A DNA stretch of 64,000 bases from Sphingomonadaceae bacterium (GCA_019239915.1 JAFAZF010000058.1:144510-208509); one strand, 5' to 3'. Numbered from the stretch's first letter, positions 37,969-48,383 are shown. Numbers and translations: made by a program. The notes: a model not told the origin generated them from the letters alone.

Positions 37969-39105
37969 TCAGCCGAGCAGCCTCGCATTGACCACCTTGC
38001 CGCCCTGCGTCAGCCGGACCGCGCCGCCGATCTCCTCGTCGAGCACCGGGCGCCCCTCGTCCTTCTTCCAGAAAGCGGAGAGGAAATTGTAGAGGTTGCG
38101 CGCGTAGAGCGCGGAGGCGTCCGAGGCGAGCGTGCTCGCCACGTTCTTGCGGCCGACGATCTTGACGCCGTGGCGCTCCACGACCTCGCCCAGCACCGCG
38201 CCCTCGACATTGCCGCCGCTCTCCACCGCAAGATCGACGATCACGCTGCCAGGGCGCATCGAGGCGATCTGCGCGTCAGAGATCAGCCGCGGCGCCGGCC
38301 GGCCGGGAATCAGGGCGGTGGTGATGACGATGTCCTGCTTGGCGATATGGCCGGAGACCAGCTCGGCCTGCGCCTTCTGGTACTCCTCGGACATCTCGGA
38401 GGCGTAGCCGCCGACGCCCTCGCCCTCGATGCCGGCAACGCTCTCGACGAACACCGGCTTGGCGCCAAGCGACTGGATCTGCTCCTTGGTGGCCGAGCGC
38501 ACATCGGTTGCGGAAACCTGCGCGCCGAGCCGCCGCGCAGTCGCGATCGCCTGGAGGCCGGCGACACCCACGCCCATCACGAACAGCTTGGCTGCGGCGA
38601 CGGTGCCCGCGGCGGTCATCATCATCGGAAAGACGCGGCCATATTCATGCGCCGCATCGAGCACCGCGCGATAGCCGGCGAGGTTCGCCTGGCTCGACAG
38701 CACGTCCATCGACTGCGCGCGCGTGATGCGCGGCATGAATTCCATCGCCAGCGCCTCGAGCCCTAGCCCGGCATAGGCATCGATGCGCGCACGCCCGCCA
38801 TCTTCGCCGCCACCGAAGGGATTGAGGCTGGCGGTGAGCCACGCGCCCTGCTTGGCGCCGGCGAGCGACGCCGGCTCAGGACCCTGCACCGAGAGCAGGA
38901 TGTCCGCGCCCGACAGAACATCGGCACGCGCGCCCAGCGTCGCGCCGGCGGCGGCATAGGCATCGTCGGCGATCGACGCGCGCGTTCCCGCCCCGTTTTC
39001 GACGGCCACGGTGGCGCCGAGACCGACGAACTTCTTGACCGTCTCCGGCGTCGCGGCGACGCGCGCCTCGTCCGGAGCGGTTTCGCGCAGGACGGCGATC
39101 TTCAT
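37969..39105 (-). CDS. pntA: NAD(P) transhydrogenase subunit alpha, part 1
   Basis: 378 residues, NAD(H)-binding dI component of proton-translocating transhydrogenase. Seen: MKIAVLRETAPDEARVAATPETVKKFVG, then ADILLSVQGPEP, the NAD-binding VMGVGVAGLQAIATARRLGAQVSATDVR, and EMSEEYQKAQAELVSGHIAKQDIVITTALIPGRPAPRLI, a strong PntA signature. It follows the aa3 oxidase subunit IV gene by 9 bases. The membrane (pntAB) and pntB genes normally follow; the next gene here is an unrelated Lys-rich protein. Confidence 0.93.
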   Translation of the reverse strand: MKIAVLRETAPDEARVAATPETVKKFVGLGATVAVENGAGTRASIADDAYAAAGATLGARADVLSGADILLSVQGPEPASLAGAKQGAWLTASLNPFGGGEDGGRARIDAYAGLGLEALAMEFMPRITRAQSMDVLSSQANLAGYRAVLDAAHEYGRVFPMMMTAAGTVAAAKLFVMGVGVAGLQAIATARRLGAQVSATDVRSATKEQIQSLGAKPVFVESVAGIEGEGVGGYASEMSEEYQKAQAELVSGHIAKQDIVITTALIPGRPAPRLISDAQIASMRPGSVIVDLAVESGGNVEGAVLGEVVERHGVKIVGRKNVASTLASDASALYARNLYNFLSAFWKKDEGRPVLDEEIGGAVRLTQGGKVVNARLLG

Positions 39106-39114
39106 CGTGCCGGC

Positions 39115-39243
39115 TCAGCTGGCGATGAGCAGGACGACGATCGCCGCCACGATGAACGAGGCGATGGCGCCGTATTTCATGAGGCCGATGAACCCCCCGT
39201 AGGTGCCCTCGTGCGCTTTAAAGTCGCCCGCCTTCTCGGCCAT
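39115..39243 (-). CDS. aa3-type cytochrome c oxidase subunit IV
   Basis: 42 residues: an acidic-basic head (MAEKAGDFKAHEGTYGGFIG), then one transmembrane helix (YGAIASFIVAAIVVLLIAS). This is the small COX4_pro_2-type subunit that accompanies alphaproteobacterial aa3 oxidases. In sphingomonads it often stands directly upstream of pntA, as here. Confidence 0.85.
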   Translation of the reverse strand: MAEKAGDFKAHEGTYGGFIGLMKYGAIASFIVAAIVVLLIAS

Positions 39244-39397
39244 GTCCGCCCCTCTGATGCCCTGACCCTGCCGCCTTAGACCCGCCGGCTGCCGGCCTCA
39301 AGTGCATCGGCCTCGAAGTGCGTGGCATCACAGCACGCGCTTAAGGCCGCCTTTACTGAACGCGCTGTAACAACGGCGTGAATCAGCGGGGGAACGC

Positions 39398-40828
39398 ATG
39401 TCGCGAGCTGACGAACGCGCGGTTTTGGTCATCGACGGCGAAGCCGCACAGGCGCGCCTGGTCGCCGCCATCGCCACGCGTGCAGGTTGGCGCGCGCGCA
39501 TCGCGAGCGACGTCGACGGCGCGCTCGCGCTGCTGGCGGAGCCGCATGAGCCGCCGTTCGCCGCGATCATCGTCGACAGCACCGATCCCGAGCATGAAGG
39601 CGTCGATATGATCGCGCAGCTCCACGAGCTGGCGCCGCGCCTGCCGGTGCTGCTCGTGACCGCGCAGAGTTCGGTCGCGAATGCGGTGGCGGCGATGCGT
39701 GCGGGCGCGATGGATTTCCTGGTCAAGCCGATCGCACCGCACCGGCTGATCGCCGCGCTCGACGCCGCCACCGGCACCGCCGGCGGCGAGCTCCGCCCGA
39801 TGGCCGAGAAGCTCGCCCATCCGCTTCCCTTCGACGAGATCGTCGGCTCCGCGCCCGATTTCCGCGCCGCGCTCGCCATCGCCGCCAAGGCGGCGCGGGC
39901 GCGCGTGCCGGTTCTGATCGAAGGCGAGATCGGTGTCGGCAAGGAAGTGATCGCGCAGGCGATCCACGCCGCCTCGTCGCGCGCGAAGCGACCGCTGTTC
40001 GTAGTGAATTGCGGCGCGATCGCGCGCAACCAGATCGAATCGGAGCTGTTCGGCCACGAGCGCGGCGCCTTTACCGGCGCGTTCGATCGCCACGTCGGCA
40101 AGCTCGCACAGGCCGACGGCGGCACGATCTTCCTGGACGAGGTCGGCGAGTTGCCGATCGAGGCGCAGGCCAAGCTGCTCCGGCTGGTGCAGACCGGCGA
40201 GGTCCAGCCGCTCGGCAGCCGCTCCCCGCAGGAGATCGACGTCCGCATCATCGCGGCGAGCAATCGCACGCTGCTCGAGGAGGTCGCCGCCGGCCGCTTC
40301 CGCGAGGACCTCTACTATCGCGTCGCGGTCGTGCAGTTCACGCTGCCTCCCCTGCGCGAACGCGCGGGCGACATCCCGGCGCTGGCCCGCCACCTGCTCG
40401 GCCGCATCGCGCAGCAGCCCGGGATGCGCAGCCTCGGCATCACGGATGACGCGCTTTCGCTGCTGATGAGCTATCGCTGGCCGGGCAACGTCCGTCAGCT
40501 GCAGAACGCGCTGTTCCGCGCTGCCGTGCTCTGCGACGGCAGTGCGCTCACCGCGCAGGACTTTCCCGAGATCGCACGGGAGGCTGCCAATCCCGTCCAG
40601 GCGACGCCGAGCGCCGGCAACAATTCGGCGCTGGCCGGCGCCCCGGGCATCACCCTCTACCAGGCCAACGGCCATCTCCGCCCGCTCGACGCGATCGAAG
40701 CAGACGTGATTCGCCTAGCGATCGGCCATTATCAGGGCAGGATGAGCGAGGTCGCGCGCCGGCTCGGCATCGGTCGCTCGACGCTGTATCGCAAGCTCGG
40801 CGAGCTGGGAATGGATAGCGCGGCCTGA
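39398..40828 (+). CDS. Sigma-54-dependent NtrC-family response regulator
   Basis: 476 residues in three domains. REC domain 1-120 (AVLVIDGEAAQARLVAAIA, phosphoacceptor candidate in IIVDSTDPE, LVTAQSS, LVKPI). AAA+ domain about 145-380 (IEGEIGVGKEVIAQAIH as Walker A, ELFGHERGAFTGA the sigma-54 contact loop, IFLDEVGELP Walker B, then SYRWPGNVRQLQNAL). Fis-type HTH at the end (IEADVIRLAIGHYQGRMSEVARRLGIGRSTLYRKL). Activates sigma-54 promoters; target genes and partner kinase are not in the window. Confidence 0.9.
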   Translation: MSRADERAVLVIDGEAAQARLVAAIATRAGWRARIASDVDGALALLAEPHEPPFAAIIVDSTDPEHEGVDMIAQLHELAPRLPVLLVTAQSSVANAVAAMRAGAMDFLVKPIAPHRLIAALDAATGTAGGELRPMAEKLAHPLPFDEIVGSAPDFRAALAIAAKAARARVPVLIEGEIGVGKEVIAQAIHAASSRAKRPLFVVNCGAIARNQIESELFGHERGAFTGAFDRHVGKLAQADGGTIFLDEVGELPIEAQAKLLRLVQTGEVQPLGSRSPQEIDVRIIAASNRTLLEEVAAGRFREDLYYRVAVVQFTLPPLRERAGDIPALARHLLGRIAQQPGMRSLGITDDALSLLMSYRWPGNVRQLQNALFRAAVLCDGSALTAQDFPEIAREAANPVQATPSAGNNSALAGAPGITLYQANGHLRPLDAIEADVIRLAIGHYQGRMSEVARRLGIGRSTLYRKLGELGMDSAA

Positions 40829-41061
40829 TTGTTGCAGCGCAACCATCTATCAAGCCGCGCTTTTATTGATAGAGCCTGCTAATCGGCAGCGGCTTGCAGG
40901 TCTTGCAACCAAGCGAATAGCCGATCCGTATTGCGCATTAACCCGTTTCAGTAACGATTCTTGTTGTGCGCCGCCGCATTCGACTGCACACTCCCCTCCA
41001 CAACCGAACATCGTCAAGACTCAAGCAGGCCGTGGACACCACGATTGCGGGAGATGCTGAT

Positions 41062-41373
41062 ATGATGGAGTGGTTCAAGCGGCTGAGCCTGCATTCCCAA
41101 GGCGCCGAACGGGGCCGGGAGGATTATGAGGACTCACTTGAGTGGGTGAGCGTCGCGCATGCCGACCTGCGTCCGCCGATCACGGTGGCGGAAGTCGAAA
41201 GCTGCGTCGCCAATCTTCGCGAGCTCGATCGGCATGATCACGGCGCCGCGCTGGCGATGGCGGCCGAGCTGCGCGCCCGGGTGCTGCGCGCGATCGCCGA
41301 CGGCGGAGGATTGAGCCCACGTATGCTGGCGAGGGCCGCGCTGCCGCTTTGCGACCAGGCCTTCGCCGGCTGA
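41062..41373 (+). CDS. Hypothetical protein
   Basis: 103 residues from ATG 41062 (MMEWFKRLSLHSQGAERGRE). It is acidic and mostly helical, with a C-terminal helical pair (HGAALAMAAELRARVLRAI). The frame extends upstream without a better start. No family recognised; lies between the sigma-54 activator and thiD. Confidence 0.5.
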   Translation: MMEWFKRLSLHSQGAERGREDYEDSLEWVSVAHADLRPPITVAEVESCVANLRELDRHDHGAALAMAAELRARVLRAIADGGGLSPRMLARAALPLCDQAFAG

Positions 41374-41457
41374 TCGTGACGCGCTGACAAACGCGCCCTC
41401 CTGATTGGCGGGCGATCGCCTTCGCCGGTGCGGCGCCATGATGCTAGGGGGAAGGCC

Positions 41458-42279
41458 ATGCCCTCCCCGCTTCGCAAACCGCCCCGCATCCTGGCGATCG
41501 CCGGCTCGGATTCGGGCGGCGGCGCCGGTATCCAGGCGGACATCAAGACGATCACGCGGCTCGGCGGCCACGCGATGACGGCGATTACCGCAATCACCGC
41601 GCAGGACACGCTGGGTGTGAAAGCCATCCACCCCATACCGGCGGAGATGGTGCTGGCGCAGATCGAGGTCGTCGCGGCCGACATCGGCATCGATGCGATC
41701 AAGATCGGGATGATCGGCTCGGCGGAGGCGGCGCAGGCGATCGCCGGCGCGCTCGATGCGCTCGAGGGCGTGCCGGTGGTGTTCGATCCGGTGATGGTCG
41801 CGACCAGCGGCGACCGCTTGGCGAGCAGCGAGACGATCGCGCGCTTCGAGCCGCTGATGGCACGATCGACGCTGATCACGCCCAATTGCGACGAGCTGCG
41901 CGTGCTGTCGGGGCGAGGAATCGCGAGCGAGGACGAGATCGGCGAGGCCGCGCGTGCCATTGTCGCCGAATTCGGCTGCGCGGTGCTGGCGACGGGCTGG
42001 CAATCGCCGCGGGAGCCGCCCGAGCTGGTCGATCTCCTGTTCGCGCCGACGCGCCGCGAACGCTTCCTCGGCACGCGGATCAATACGATCCACGATCACG
42101 GCACCGGCTGCACGCTCTCGAGCGCGATCGCCTCCGGGCTCGGCGCGGGGTTGCCGCTAGCGGACGCGATCAGCCGGGGACGTGCCTTCGTCCGCGCCTG
42201 CCTGCTCGCTGCGCCCGGCTTTGGCGCCGGGCATGGGCCGATGGGGCATGCGGCGGCCGAGATTAACCCTGACTTCTGA
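41458..42279 (+). CDS. thiD: Hydroxymethylpyrimidine/phosphomethylpyrimidine kinase
   Basis: Phosphorylates HMP to HMP-P and HMP-PP in thiamine synthesis. 273 residues. Signature ILAIAGSDSGGGAGIQADIKT, then FDPVMVATSGDRL, LITPNCDELRVLSG and the anion-hole/catalytic IHDHGTGCTLSSAIASGLG. Shine-Dalgarno GGGGGAAGG before ATG 41458. It converges with the nuo operon and is separated by palindromic repeats. Confidence 0.94.
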   Translation: MPSPLRKPPRILAIAGSDSGGGAGIQADIKTITRLGGHAMTAITAITAQDTLGVKAIHPIPAEMVLAQIEVVAADIGIDAIKIGMIGSAEAAQAIAGALDALEGVPVVFDPVMVATSGDRLASSETIARFEPLMARSTLITPNCDELRVLSGRGIASEDEIGEAARAIVAEFGCAVLATGWQSPREPPELVDLLFAPTRRERFLGTRINTIHDHGTGCTLSSAIASGLGAGLPLADAISRGRAFVRACLLAAPGFGAGHGPMGHAAAEINPDF

Positions 42280-42282
42280 AAC

Positions 42283-42563
42283 CGTTCGTCCTGAGCGCAG
42301 TCGAAGGACGTGCTCCGAACGCATCGCTCCTTTCAGCCTGAGCGAGGTCGAAGGCCACGCGGCTGCGCTTCGACAAATTGGGCGCAAACGACCGTCGCTC
42401 CACTGGGCGCGTCCTTCGACTTCGCTCAGACGAACGGTTACTCGGCAACTAATCTCTAGAGCATTGGCCGATCAGCCTAAGTCGGCTTCATCCGTTCGGG
42501 CTGAGCGCAGTCGAAGTCCAGCCGCAGCGCGCGCCCTTCGACTTCGCTCCGGGCGAACGGATG
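42283..42563. repeat. Two family-1 palindromic repeat units in the thiD-nuoN convergent gap
   Basis: Unit one starts CGTTCGTCCTGAGCGCAGTC (42283) and ends near CGCTCAGACGAACGG (42432). Unit two runs from TCCGTTCGGGCTGAGCGCAG (42491) to GCTCCGGGCGAACGGA (about 42562). The region between convergent genes is otherwise empty. Confidence 0.7.
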
Positions 42564-42592
42564 ATGGTGGATCAATCCAGTCGAAATCGGCT

Positions 42593-44032
42593 CTAGAACA
42601 GCGCCTTCGCCGCCGCCAGGCTAGCAACGCCCAGCGCGGGGATCGCGAAATAGCCGAGCGGCGAGACGAACAGCGCCGAGAGCGCGATCAGGCCGCCCTC
42701 GAGCGCGCTCGAGGAGGGCTCGAAGCGGCCTTGCGGCTCGTCGAAATACATCGTCTTGACGATCTTGAGGTAATAGAAGGCGCCGATCACGGAGGTCGCG
42801 ATGCCGATCATCGCCAGCGGCCACATGCCGACCGCGACGAGCGCGTCGAACACCACGAACTTCGCCCAGAAGCCGAGCAGCGGCGGGATGCCGGCGAGGC
42901 TGAACATGAACACCGCCAACGCCGCCGCGAGGCCCGGCCGCGTCCGCGACAACCCTGACAGCGAAGCGATCGTCTCGACCGGATTGCCGTCGAGATCGCG
43001 CATCTGGAGGACGCAGATGAACGACCCCAGCGTCATCGCGATGTAGATCGCCATGTAGGTGAGCACGCTCGCCGCGCCCGCCGGCGTCGCCGCGACAAGC
43101 CCCATCAGCGCGAACCCGACATTGTTGATCGAGCTGTAGGCGAGCAGCCGCTTGATATTGCTCTGCCCGATCGCGGCGACGCCGCCCAGCACCGTCGAGG
43201 CCAGCGCAACGAAGATCACGATCTGCTGCCACTGGTGGCTTGCCGGACCCATCGCCTGCATGGCGACGCGCACCAGCAGCGCCATCGCACCGACCTTCTG
43301 CGCGGACGCGAAGAAGGCGGTGACCGGGGTCGGCGCGCCCTCATAGACGTCCGGGGTCCACATATGGAACGGCACCGCCGCGATCTTGAACGCGATGCCG
43401 GCGAACACGAAGACGAGCCCGAACAACAGCCCGCCGCTCGTGCCTGTTTTCATCGCGGCAGCGATGCCGCCGAAGTGGGTCGTGCCCGAGAAGCCGTAAA
43501 CGAGGCTGATGCCGTAGAGCAGGATCCCACTCGCAAGCGCGCCGAGCACGAAATATTTGAGACCCGCCTCGGCCGAGCGCCCGTCGCGGCGCATGAAGCT
43601 CGCCAGCACATACGCCGCGAGGCTCTGCAACTCGAGCCCGACATAGAGCGTCAGCATGTCGCCGGCCGAGACCATCATCGCCGTGCCCGCGGTCGAGAAT
43701 AGGATCAGAACCGGATACTCGGCGCGGCTGCCGCCGGCGCGATCGAAAAAGCGCGGCGCGATCACCACCGATACAGCGGCGGCGATGAAGATCAGCAGCT
43801 TGGCGAAGGCCGCGAACGGGTCGGCGAGGTAAAGCCCGTCGAACGCCGGGCCGCCATAGCTGGTTGGTCCGCCGAGCGAGATCGCCGCGAGCGCGAGGCA
43901 GGCCGCGGCGAGCCAGCTGATCGTCGCGGTCGCCTTGTCGCCCATCCAGGCGGCGGCGAGCATCAGCACGATGCCGCCGAGCGACAGGATCAGCTCGGGC
44001 ATCGTGTCGAGCAGCTGCATATAATAGTTCAT
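42593..44032 (-). CDS. nuoN: NADH-quinone oxidoreductase subunit N
   Basis: 479 residues from ATG 44032; a GTG two codons earlier is less likely. A proton-pumping antiporter-like membrane subunit of complex I with 13-14 helices. Seen: LTLYVGLELQSLAAYVLASF (conserved Glu), GLKYFVLGALASGILLYGISLVYG, and FHMWTPDVYEGAPTPVTAFFASAQKVGA, the proton-translocation loop. Last gene of the operon; biotin ligase (birA), its usual neighbour in sphingomonads, is absent here. Confidence 0.96.
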   Translation of the reverse strand: MNYYMQLLDTMPELILSLGGIVLMLAAAWMGDKATATISWLAAACLALAAISLGGPTSYGGPAFDGLYLADPFAAFAKLLIFIAAAVSVVIAPRFFDRAGGSRAEYPVLILFSTAGTAMMVSAGDMLTLYVGLELQSLAAYVLASFMRRDGRSAEAGLKYFVLGALASGILLYGISLVYGFSGTTHFGGIAAAMKTGTSGGLLFGLVFVFAGIAFKIAAVPFHMWTPDVYEGAPTPVTAFFASAQKVGAMALLVRVAMQAMGPASHQWQQIVIFVALASTVLGGVAAIGQSNIKRLLAYSSINNVGFALMGLVAATPAGAASVLTYMAIYIAMTLGSFICVLQMRDLDGNPVETIASLSGLSRTRPGLAAALAVFMFSLAGIPPLLGFWAKFVVFDALVAVGMWPLAMIGIATSVIGAFYYLKIVKTMYFDEPQGRFEPSSSALEGGLIALSALFVSPLGYFAIPALGVASLAAAKALF

Positions 44033-44048
44033 CGGCACCTGCCCCCAT

Positions 44049-44136
44049 CGTCACCCCGGACTTGATCCGGGGTCCCGCTGCCTGCTCGGTCCGGTGCCGT
44101 CGAAAAGCGGGACCCCGGCTCGAGGCCGGGGTGACG
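44049..44136. repeat. Palindromic repeat, CACCCCGG family, nuoM-nuoN junction
   Basis: GTCACCCCGGACTTGATCCGGGGTCCC at the left (first 20: GTCACCCCGGACTTGATCCG) and GGGACCCCGGCTCGAGGCCG at the right form inverse ends, as in the copy at 35558. Confidence 0.65.
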
Positions 44137-44147
44137 AAGAATAAGCA

Positions 44148-45701
44148 TCATCGCTTCTCCGCCATCGCCAGTTGTGCCGGCTCGGCCGCGGCGACCTTGC
44201 TCGGGTGGCCATCGCCGCCCGGATCGGCGCGCTCGATGCGCGCGAGAAGCTGGCCGATGTCGCCGCGCATCGGCGCGAGGAAGCTTTCCGGATAGATGCC
44301 CATCCAGAACACCGCCGCCGCGATGGGCACGAACATCGCGAGCTCGCGCGCCGAGAGGTCGGTCATCGCCGCGACGTCGGGCTTGGTCAGCGCGCCATAG
44401 GCGATACGGCGATAAAGATAGAGCATATAGCAGGCGCCGAGGATGATGCCGGTGGTGGCGACGAACGCCACCCAGCTCTGCACGCGATAGGCGCCGACCA
44501 GGCTCAGGAACTCGCCGACGAAGCCGCTCGTCCCCGGCAGCCCGATCGAGGCCATGGTGAAGAGCAGGAAGAACATCGCATATTTGGGCATGTTGTCGGA
44601 GAGGCCGCCGTAGCGATCGATCTCGCGGGTGTGCAGCCGATCGTAGATCACGCCGACGCACAGGAAGAGCGCGCCCGAGACGAGGCCGTGGGAGAGCATC
44701 ACGAGCATCGCGCCCTCGATGCCCTGCCGGCTCCACGCGAACAGCCCGATCGTCACGATCGCCATGTGCGCGACCGACGAATAGGCGATCAGCTTCTTCA
44801 TGTCCTGCTGGACCAGGGCGACGAGGCTGGTGTAGACCACCGCGATCATCGACAGCCCCATCACGATCCAGAACAGCTGGTTCGAGGCCTCCGGAAACAT
44901 CGGCAGCAGGAAGCGGATGAAGCCGTAGCCGCCCATCTTGAGCAGCACGCCCGCGAGGATCACCGATCCCGCGGTCGGCGCCTGGACGTGCGCGTCGGGC
45001 AGCCAGGTATGCACCGGCCACATCGGCATCTTGACCGCGAAGCTCGCGAAGAAGGCGAGCCACAGCCAGGTCTGCGCTTGGCGCGGGAAGTCCGTCTTCA
45101 TCAGCGTCGGGATGTCGGTGGTGCCGGCATAATGCGACATCCACAGCATCGCGATCAGCATCAGCACCGAGCCGAGCAGCGTGTAGAGGAAGAATTTGTA
45201 GCTGGCGTAGATGCGATTGGCGCCGCCCCAGATCCCGATGATCAGATACATCGGGATCAAGCCGCCCTCGAACATGATGTAGAAGAGGAAGAGATCCTGC
45301 GCCGCGAAGACGCCGATCATCAGCGTCTCCATGAGAAGGAAGGCGGCCATATATTCGGGCACGCGGGTGGTGATCGATTTCCACGAGGCTCCGATGCAGA
45401 TCGGCATCAGGAATACGGTGAGCATCGTCAGCACGAGCGCGATGCCGTCGATGCCGAGCGCCCAGGCGAAGCGCCCGAAGATGCCGCTATGCTCGACGAA
45501 CTGCCATTGCGGCCCGCCGATCCTGAAGCTGGCCCACAAGACGATGCCGAGCGCGAAATCGATCAGCGTCGCGCCCAATGCGACGACGCGCGCATTCTGC
45601 GCCCGCGCCTCCTCGGAGCCGGGCGCGACGAGCGCCCACACCGCGGCCGCCATCGGGATGGCGAGCATCAGCGAGAGGATGGGAAAGCCGAGCTGGTTCA
45701 T
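44148..45701 (-). CDS. nuoM: NADH-quinone oxidoreductase subunit M
   Basis: 517 residues, antiporter-like complex I subunit. The N-terminal segment [21 protein letters not shown], then [39 protein letters not shown] with conserved Glu, the motif [40 protein letters not shown] and [12 protein letters not shown] are diagnostic. Palindromic repeats lie on both sides of it (44049 and 45728). Confidence 0.97.
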   Translation of the reverse strand: MNQLGFPILSLMLAIPMAAAVWALVAPGSEEARAQNARVVALGATLIDFALGIVLWASFRIGGPQWQFVEHSGIFGRFAWALGIDGIALVLTMLTVFLMPICIGASWKSITTRVPEYMAAFLLMETLMIGVFAAQDLFLFYIMFEGGLIPMYLIIGIWGGANRIYASYKFFLYTLLGSVLMLIAMLWMSHYAGTTDIPTLMKTDFPRQAQTWLWLAFFASFAVKMPMWPVHTWLPDAHVQAPTAGSVILAGVLLKMGGYGFIRFLLPMFPEASNQLFWIVMGLSMIAVVYTSLVALVQQDMKKLIAYSSVAHMAIVTIGLFAWSRQGIEGAMLVMLSHGLVSGALFLCVGVIYDRLHTREIDRYGGLSDNMPKYAMFFLLFTMASIGLPGTSGFVGEFLSLVGAYRVQSWVAFVATTGIILGACYMLYLYRRIAYGALTKPDVAAMTDLSARELAMFVPIAAAVFWMGIYPESFLAPMRGDIGQLLARIERADPGGDGHPSKVAAAEPAQLAMAEKR

Positions 45702-45727
45702 GCCTGGTCGCCGCCCGCCATCTTTGT

Positions 45728-45799
45728 CCGTTCGTCCCGAGCGCAGTCGAGGGACGTGAGGCCAGCGAAACGTGTCTCGACTTCGCTCGACATGAACGG
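45728..45799. repeat. Palindromic repeat, family 1, nuoL-nuoM junction
   Basis: CGTTCGTCCCGAGCGCAGTC at left and CGACTTCGCTCGACATGAACG at right, spaced by about 35 bases. It lies between the nuoL stop and the nuoM start. Confidence 0.65.
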
Positions 45800-45819
45800 G
45801 TGTAAGGGGTGGATCATGC

Positions 45820-47922
45820 TCACGCCGCCATCGCCCAAGTCGCGGCGGCGGCGAGGCCGAGCAGCATCACCAGCGCATAGGTGTAGAGATAGCCCGACTG
45901 CAGCCGCTGCGCCGCGATGCTGCCGCCGGCGACCACCGCCGCCGCGCCGTTCGGCCCGAAGCGGTCGATCGTGCCCTCGTCGCCTTTCTTCCACAGAAAG
46001 CGGCCGATCGCGAAGGCGGGGCGAACGAAGATCGCGTCGTAGAGCTCATCGAAATACCATTTGTGGAGCAGGAAGCGGTAGAGCACGCCGAACGTCGCGG
46101 CGAAGCGGCGCGGCATCGTCGTGTCGAGCATATAGCCCCAATAGGCGATCGCGAGGCCGATCAGCATTACCGCGCTCGGCGCGAACTTCACCCAGAAGGG
46201 CGCGTGCTCGGCGATCTCGTGCAGCTCGGGCGAGACGAACAGGCTGCCCTGCCAGAAATCGCGCCCGACGGTGAACGGCTCGACGAACACGAAGCCGGCG
46301 AGCACCGCGCCGATCGCGAGCAGCACCAGCGGCACGGTCATCGTCCACGGGCTCTCGTGGGGATGATAACCGGCGGTGCCGGTGGGCACCTCGTCGAAAC
46401 CGCGGGCGTGCGACGACGGCTCGCCGCCGCCCTGCTCGCCGCTGGGATCGCTCACGCGCGCATCGTGATGCGCGGCCGAGCCGGCGTGCGTCGCATCGTG
46501 GGCGTGCGCGTCGCCATGGGCGTCGTGCGCGGCGTGCTGGATGTGCTCGCTGCCCGCCCAGCGTGGACTGCCGAAGAAGGTCAGGAAGACGAGCCGCCAC
46601 GAATAGAAGCTGGTCAGCAGCGCCGCGAACACGCCGAGGAAGAAGGCGATGCCGCCGGCCTGCGTGCCCGCCGCCCACGCGCTCTCGATGATCGCATCCT
46701 TCGAGTAGAAACCCGCGAAGCCGAACAGCCCGTCGATGCCGACGCCGGTGATCGCCAGCGTGCCGAGCAGCATCGTGATGAAGGTGTAGGGGATCTTCTT
46801 CGCGAGGCCGCCGTAGAAGCGCATGTCCTGCTCGTGGTGCATCGCGTGGATCACCGAGCCCGCGCAGAGGAACAGCAGCGCCTTGAAGAAGGCGTGGGTG
46901 AAGAGGTGGAACATCGCCGCGCCGAACGCGCCGACGCCCGCGCCGAAGAACATGTAGCCGAGCTGCGAGCAGGTCGAATAGGCGATGACGCGCTTGATGT
47001 CGGTCTGCGTCGTGCCGACGGTCGCGGCGAAGAAGCAGGTCGCGGCGCCGACGAACGTCACGACGTGCATCGCGGTCGGGCTGGTCACGAACATCGGCGA
47101 CAGCCGGCAGACCATGAACACGCCCGCCGTCACCATCGTCGCGGCGTGGATCAGCGCGGAGACCGGCGTCGGGCCTTCCATCGCGTCGGGCAGCCAGGTG
47201 TGGAGCCCGAGCTGCGCCGACTTGCCCATCGCGCCGACGAACAGCAGCAGGCAGAGCAAGGTCATCGTGTCGACGCGGCCGCCCAGGAAGCCGATTGTCG
47301 ATCCCGCCATGTGCGGCGCGGCGGCGAGGATCGCCGGGATCGAGACGGTGCCGAACACCAGGAAGGTGCCGAAGATGCCGAGCGAGAAGCCGAAATCGCC
47401 GACGCGGTTGACGACGAACGCCTTGATCGCGGCCGCGTTGGCGCTTGGCTTGTGGTACCAAAAGCCGATCAGCAGATAGGAAGCGAGGCCGACGCCTTCC
47501 CAGCCGAAGAACATCTGGACGAGGCTGTCCGCCGTCACCAGCATCAGCATCGCGAAGGTGAACAGCGAGAGATAGGCGAAGAAGCGCGGCTGGCTGTCGT
47601 CCTCCGCCATATAGCCCCAGGAGTAGAGGTGGACGAGGCTCGACACCGTCGTCACCACCACCAGCATCACCGAGGTCAGTGCATCGACGCGCAGCGACCA
47701 GTCGACCGAGAGGTCGTCCGAGCGGATCCAGTTCAGCACCGGCACGACATGCGCGGTGTCGTGGCCGGACAGGAAGCCGAGGAAGATCGGCCACGCGAGC
47801 GCGCAGGAGAGGAACAGCGCGCCCGTCGTGACGAGCTTCGCGGGCACATCGCCGATCGCGCGATTGCCCAGCCCGGCGACGATCGCGGCGAGCAACGGCA
47901 GGAAGACGAGCGCGACGATCAC
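45820..47922 (-). CDS. nuoL: NADH-quinone oxidoreductase subunit L
   Basis: 700 residues from GTG 47922; the frame starts at 47940, but GGGGAGGAACTCG precedes this GTG and the family starts at [13 protein letters not shown]. Largest antiporter subunit with a lateral helix at the C-terminus. Seen: [51 protein letters not shown] and [17 protein letters not shown] His/Asp-rich loop ([20 protein letters not shown]) lies in the extended loop before the last helices; such a metal-binding-looking loop is found in several sphingomonad NuoL. Confidence 0.96.
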   Translation of the reverse strand: MIVALVFLPLLAAIVAGLGNRAIGDVPAKLVTTGALFLSCALAWPIFLGFLSGHDTAHVVPVLNWIRSDDLSVDWSLRVDALTSVMLVVVTTVSSLVHLYSWGYMAEDDSQPRFFAYLSLFTFAMLMLVTADSLVQMFFGWEGVGLASYLLIGFWYHKPSANAAAIKAFVVNRVGDFGFSLGIFGTFLVFGTVSIPAILAAAPHMAGSTIGFLGGRVDTMTLLCLLLFVGAMGKSAQLGLHTWLPDAMEGPTPVSALIHAATMVTAGVFMVCRLSPMFVTSPTAMHVVTFVGAATCFFAATVGTTQTDIKRVIAYSTCSQLGYMFFGAGVGAFGAAMFHLFTHAFFKALLFLCAGSVIHAMHHEQDMRFYGGLAKKIPYTFITMLLGTLAITGVGIDGLFGFAGFYSKDAIIESAWAAGTQAGGIAFFLGVFAALLTSFYSWRLVFLTFFGSPRWAGSEHIQHAAHDAHGDAHAHDATHAGSAAHHDARVSDPSGEQGGGEPSSHARGFDEVPTGTAGYHPHESPWTMTVPLVLLAIGAVLAGFVFVEPFTVGRDFWQGSLFVSPELHEIAEHAPFWVKFAPSAVMLIGLAIAYWGYMLDTTMPRRFAATFGVLYRFLLHKWYFDELYDAIFVRPAFAIGRFLWKKGDEGTIDRFGPNGAAAVVAGGSIAAQRLQSGYLYTYALVMLLGLAAAATWAMAA

Positions 47923-47927
47923 CGAGT

Positions 47928-48053
47928 TCCTCCCCGGCACGGGGAGGGGGACCGCGAAGCGGTGGAGGGGGCGTGCGGCAGGGCGAAGCGCTTGCGGCGA
48001 TCCCCCTCCACCATCCTGCGGCTGGTCCCCCTCCCCGTTCCGGGGAGGATCAT
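47928..48053. repeat. GGGGAGGGGGACC palindromic repeat, nuoK-nuoL junction
   Basis: Two inverse halves: CCTCCCCGGCACGGGGAGG at one end and TCCCCGTTCCGGGGAGGATC at the other, with internal GACCGCGAAGCGGTGGAGGG and its inverse CCCTCCACC. The unit's GGGGAGGA end falls just before the nuoL start and serves as its Shine-Dalgarno. Confidence 0.7.
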
Positions 48054-48070
48054 GTGACGCGCGATCACCC

Positions 48071-48376
48071 TCACCCCTTCATCTGCTGGACGTCGTCGAC
48101 GTTGATCGTGCCGCGGTCGCGGAAATAGATGACCAGGATGGCAAGCCCGATCGCCGCCTCGCCCGCCGCCACCGTGAGCACGAACATCGCGAACACCTGG
48201 CCGACAAGATCGCCAAGATAGGCCGAGAAGGCGACGAGGTTGATGTTCACCGAGAGCAGGATGAGCTCGATCGCCATCAGGATGATGATGATGTTCTTCC
48301 GGTTGAGGAAGATGCCGAACACCCCCATCACGAACAGGATCGCCGAGACGGCGAGATAGTGCTGCACGCCGATCAC
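48071..48376 (-). CDS. nuoK: NADH-quinone oxidoreductase subunit K
   Basis: 101 residues, three transmembrane helices: [42 protein letters not shown] with the conserved Glu in the second helix that is essential for proton pumping, and [31 protein letters not shown] start; GGGGAGG is about 9 bases upstream, in the repeat at 48384. Confidence 0.97.
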   Translation of the reverse strand: MIGVQHYLAVSAILFVMGVFGIFLNRKNIIIILMAIELILLSVNINLVAFSAYLGDLVGQVFAMFVLTVAAGEAAIGLAILVIYFRDRGTINVDDVQQMKG

Positions 48377-48383
48377 CGCGCCG

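Noticed and set aside
40829..41061. Sigma-54 promoter (GG-N10-GC) after the NtrC-type gene
   Set aside because: The best candidates (GGCAGCGGCTTGC and GGCTTGCAGGTCTTGC) have wrong spacing between the GG and GC elements.
42182..42958. Frame of 258 codons over the thiD-nuoN gap
   Set aside because: It is built mostly from the palindromic repeats and the antisense of nuoN; no start signal.
44172..48057. Long plus-strand open frames of about 660-700 codons antisense to nuoM, nuoL and nuoK
   Set aside because: They are His/Arg/Glu-rich shadow frames typical of high-GC genes read backwards; the minus strand encodes complete complex I subunits with all motifs.
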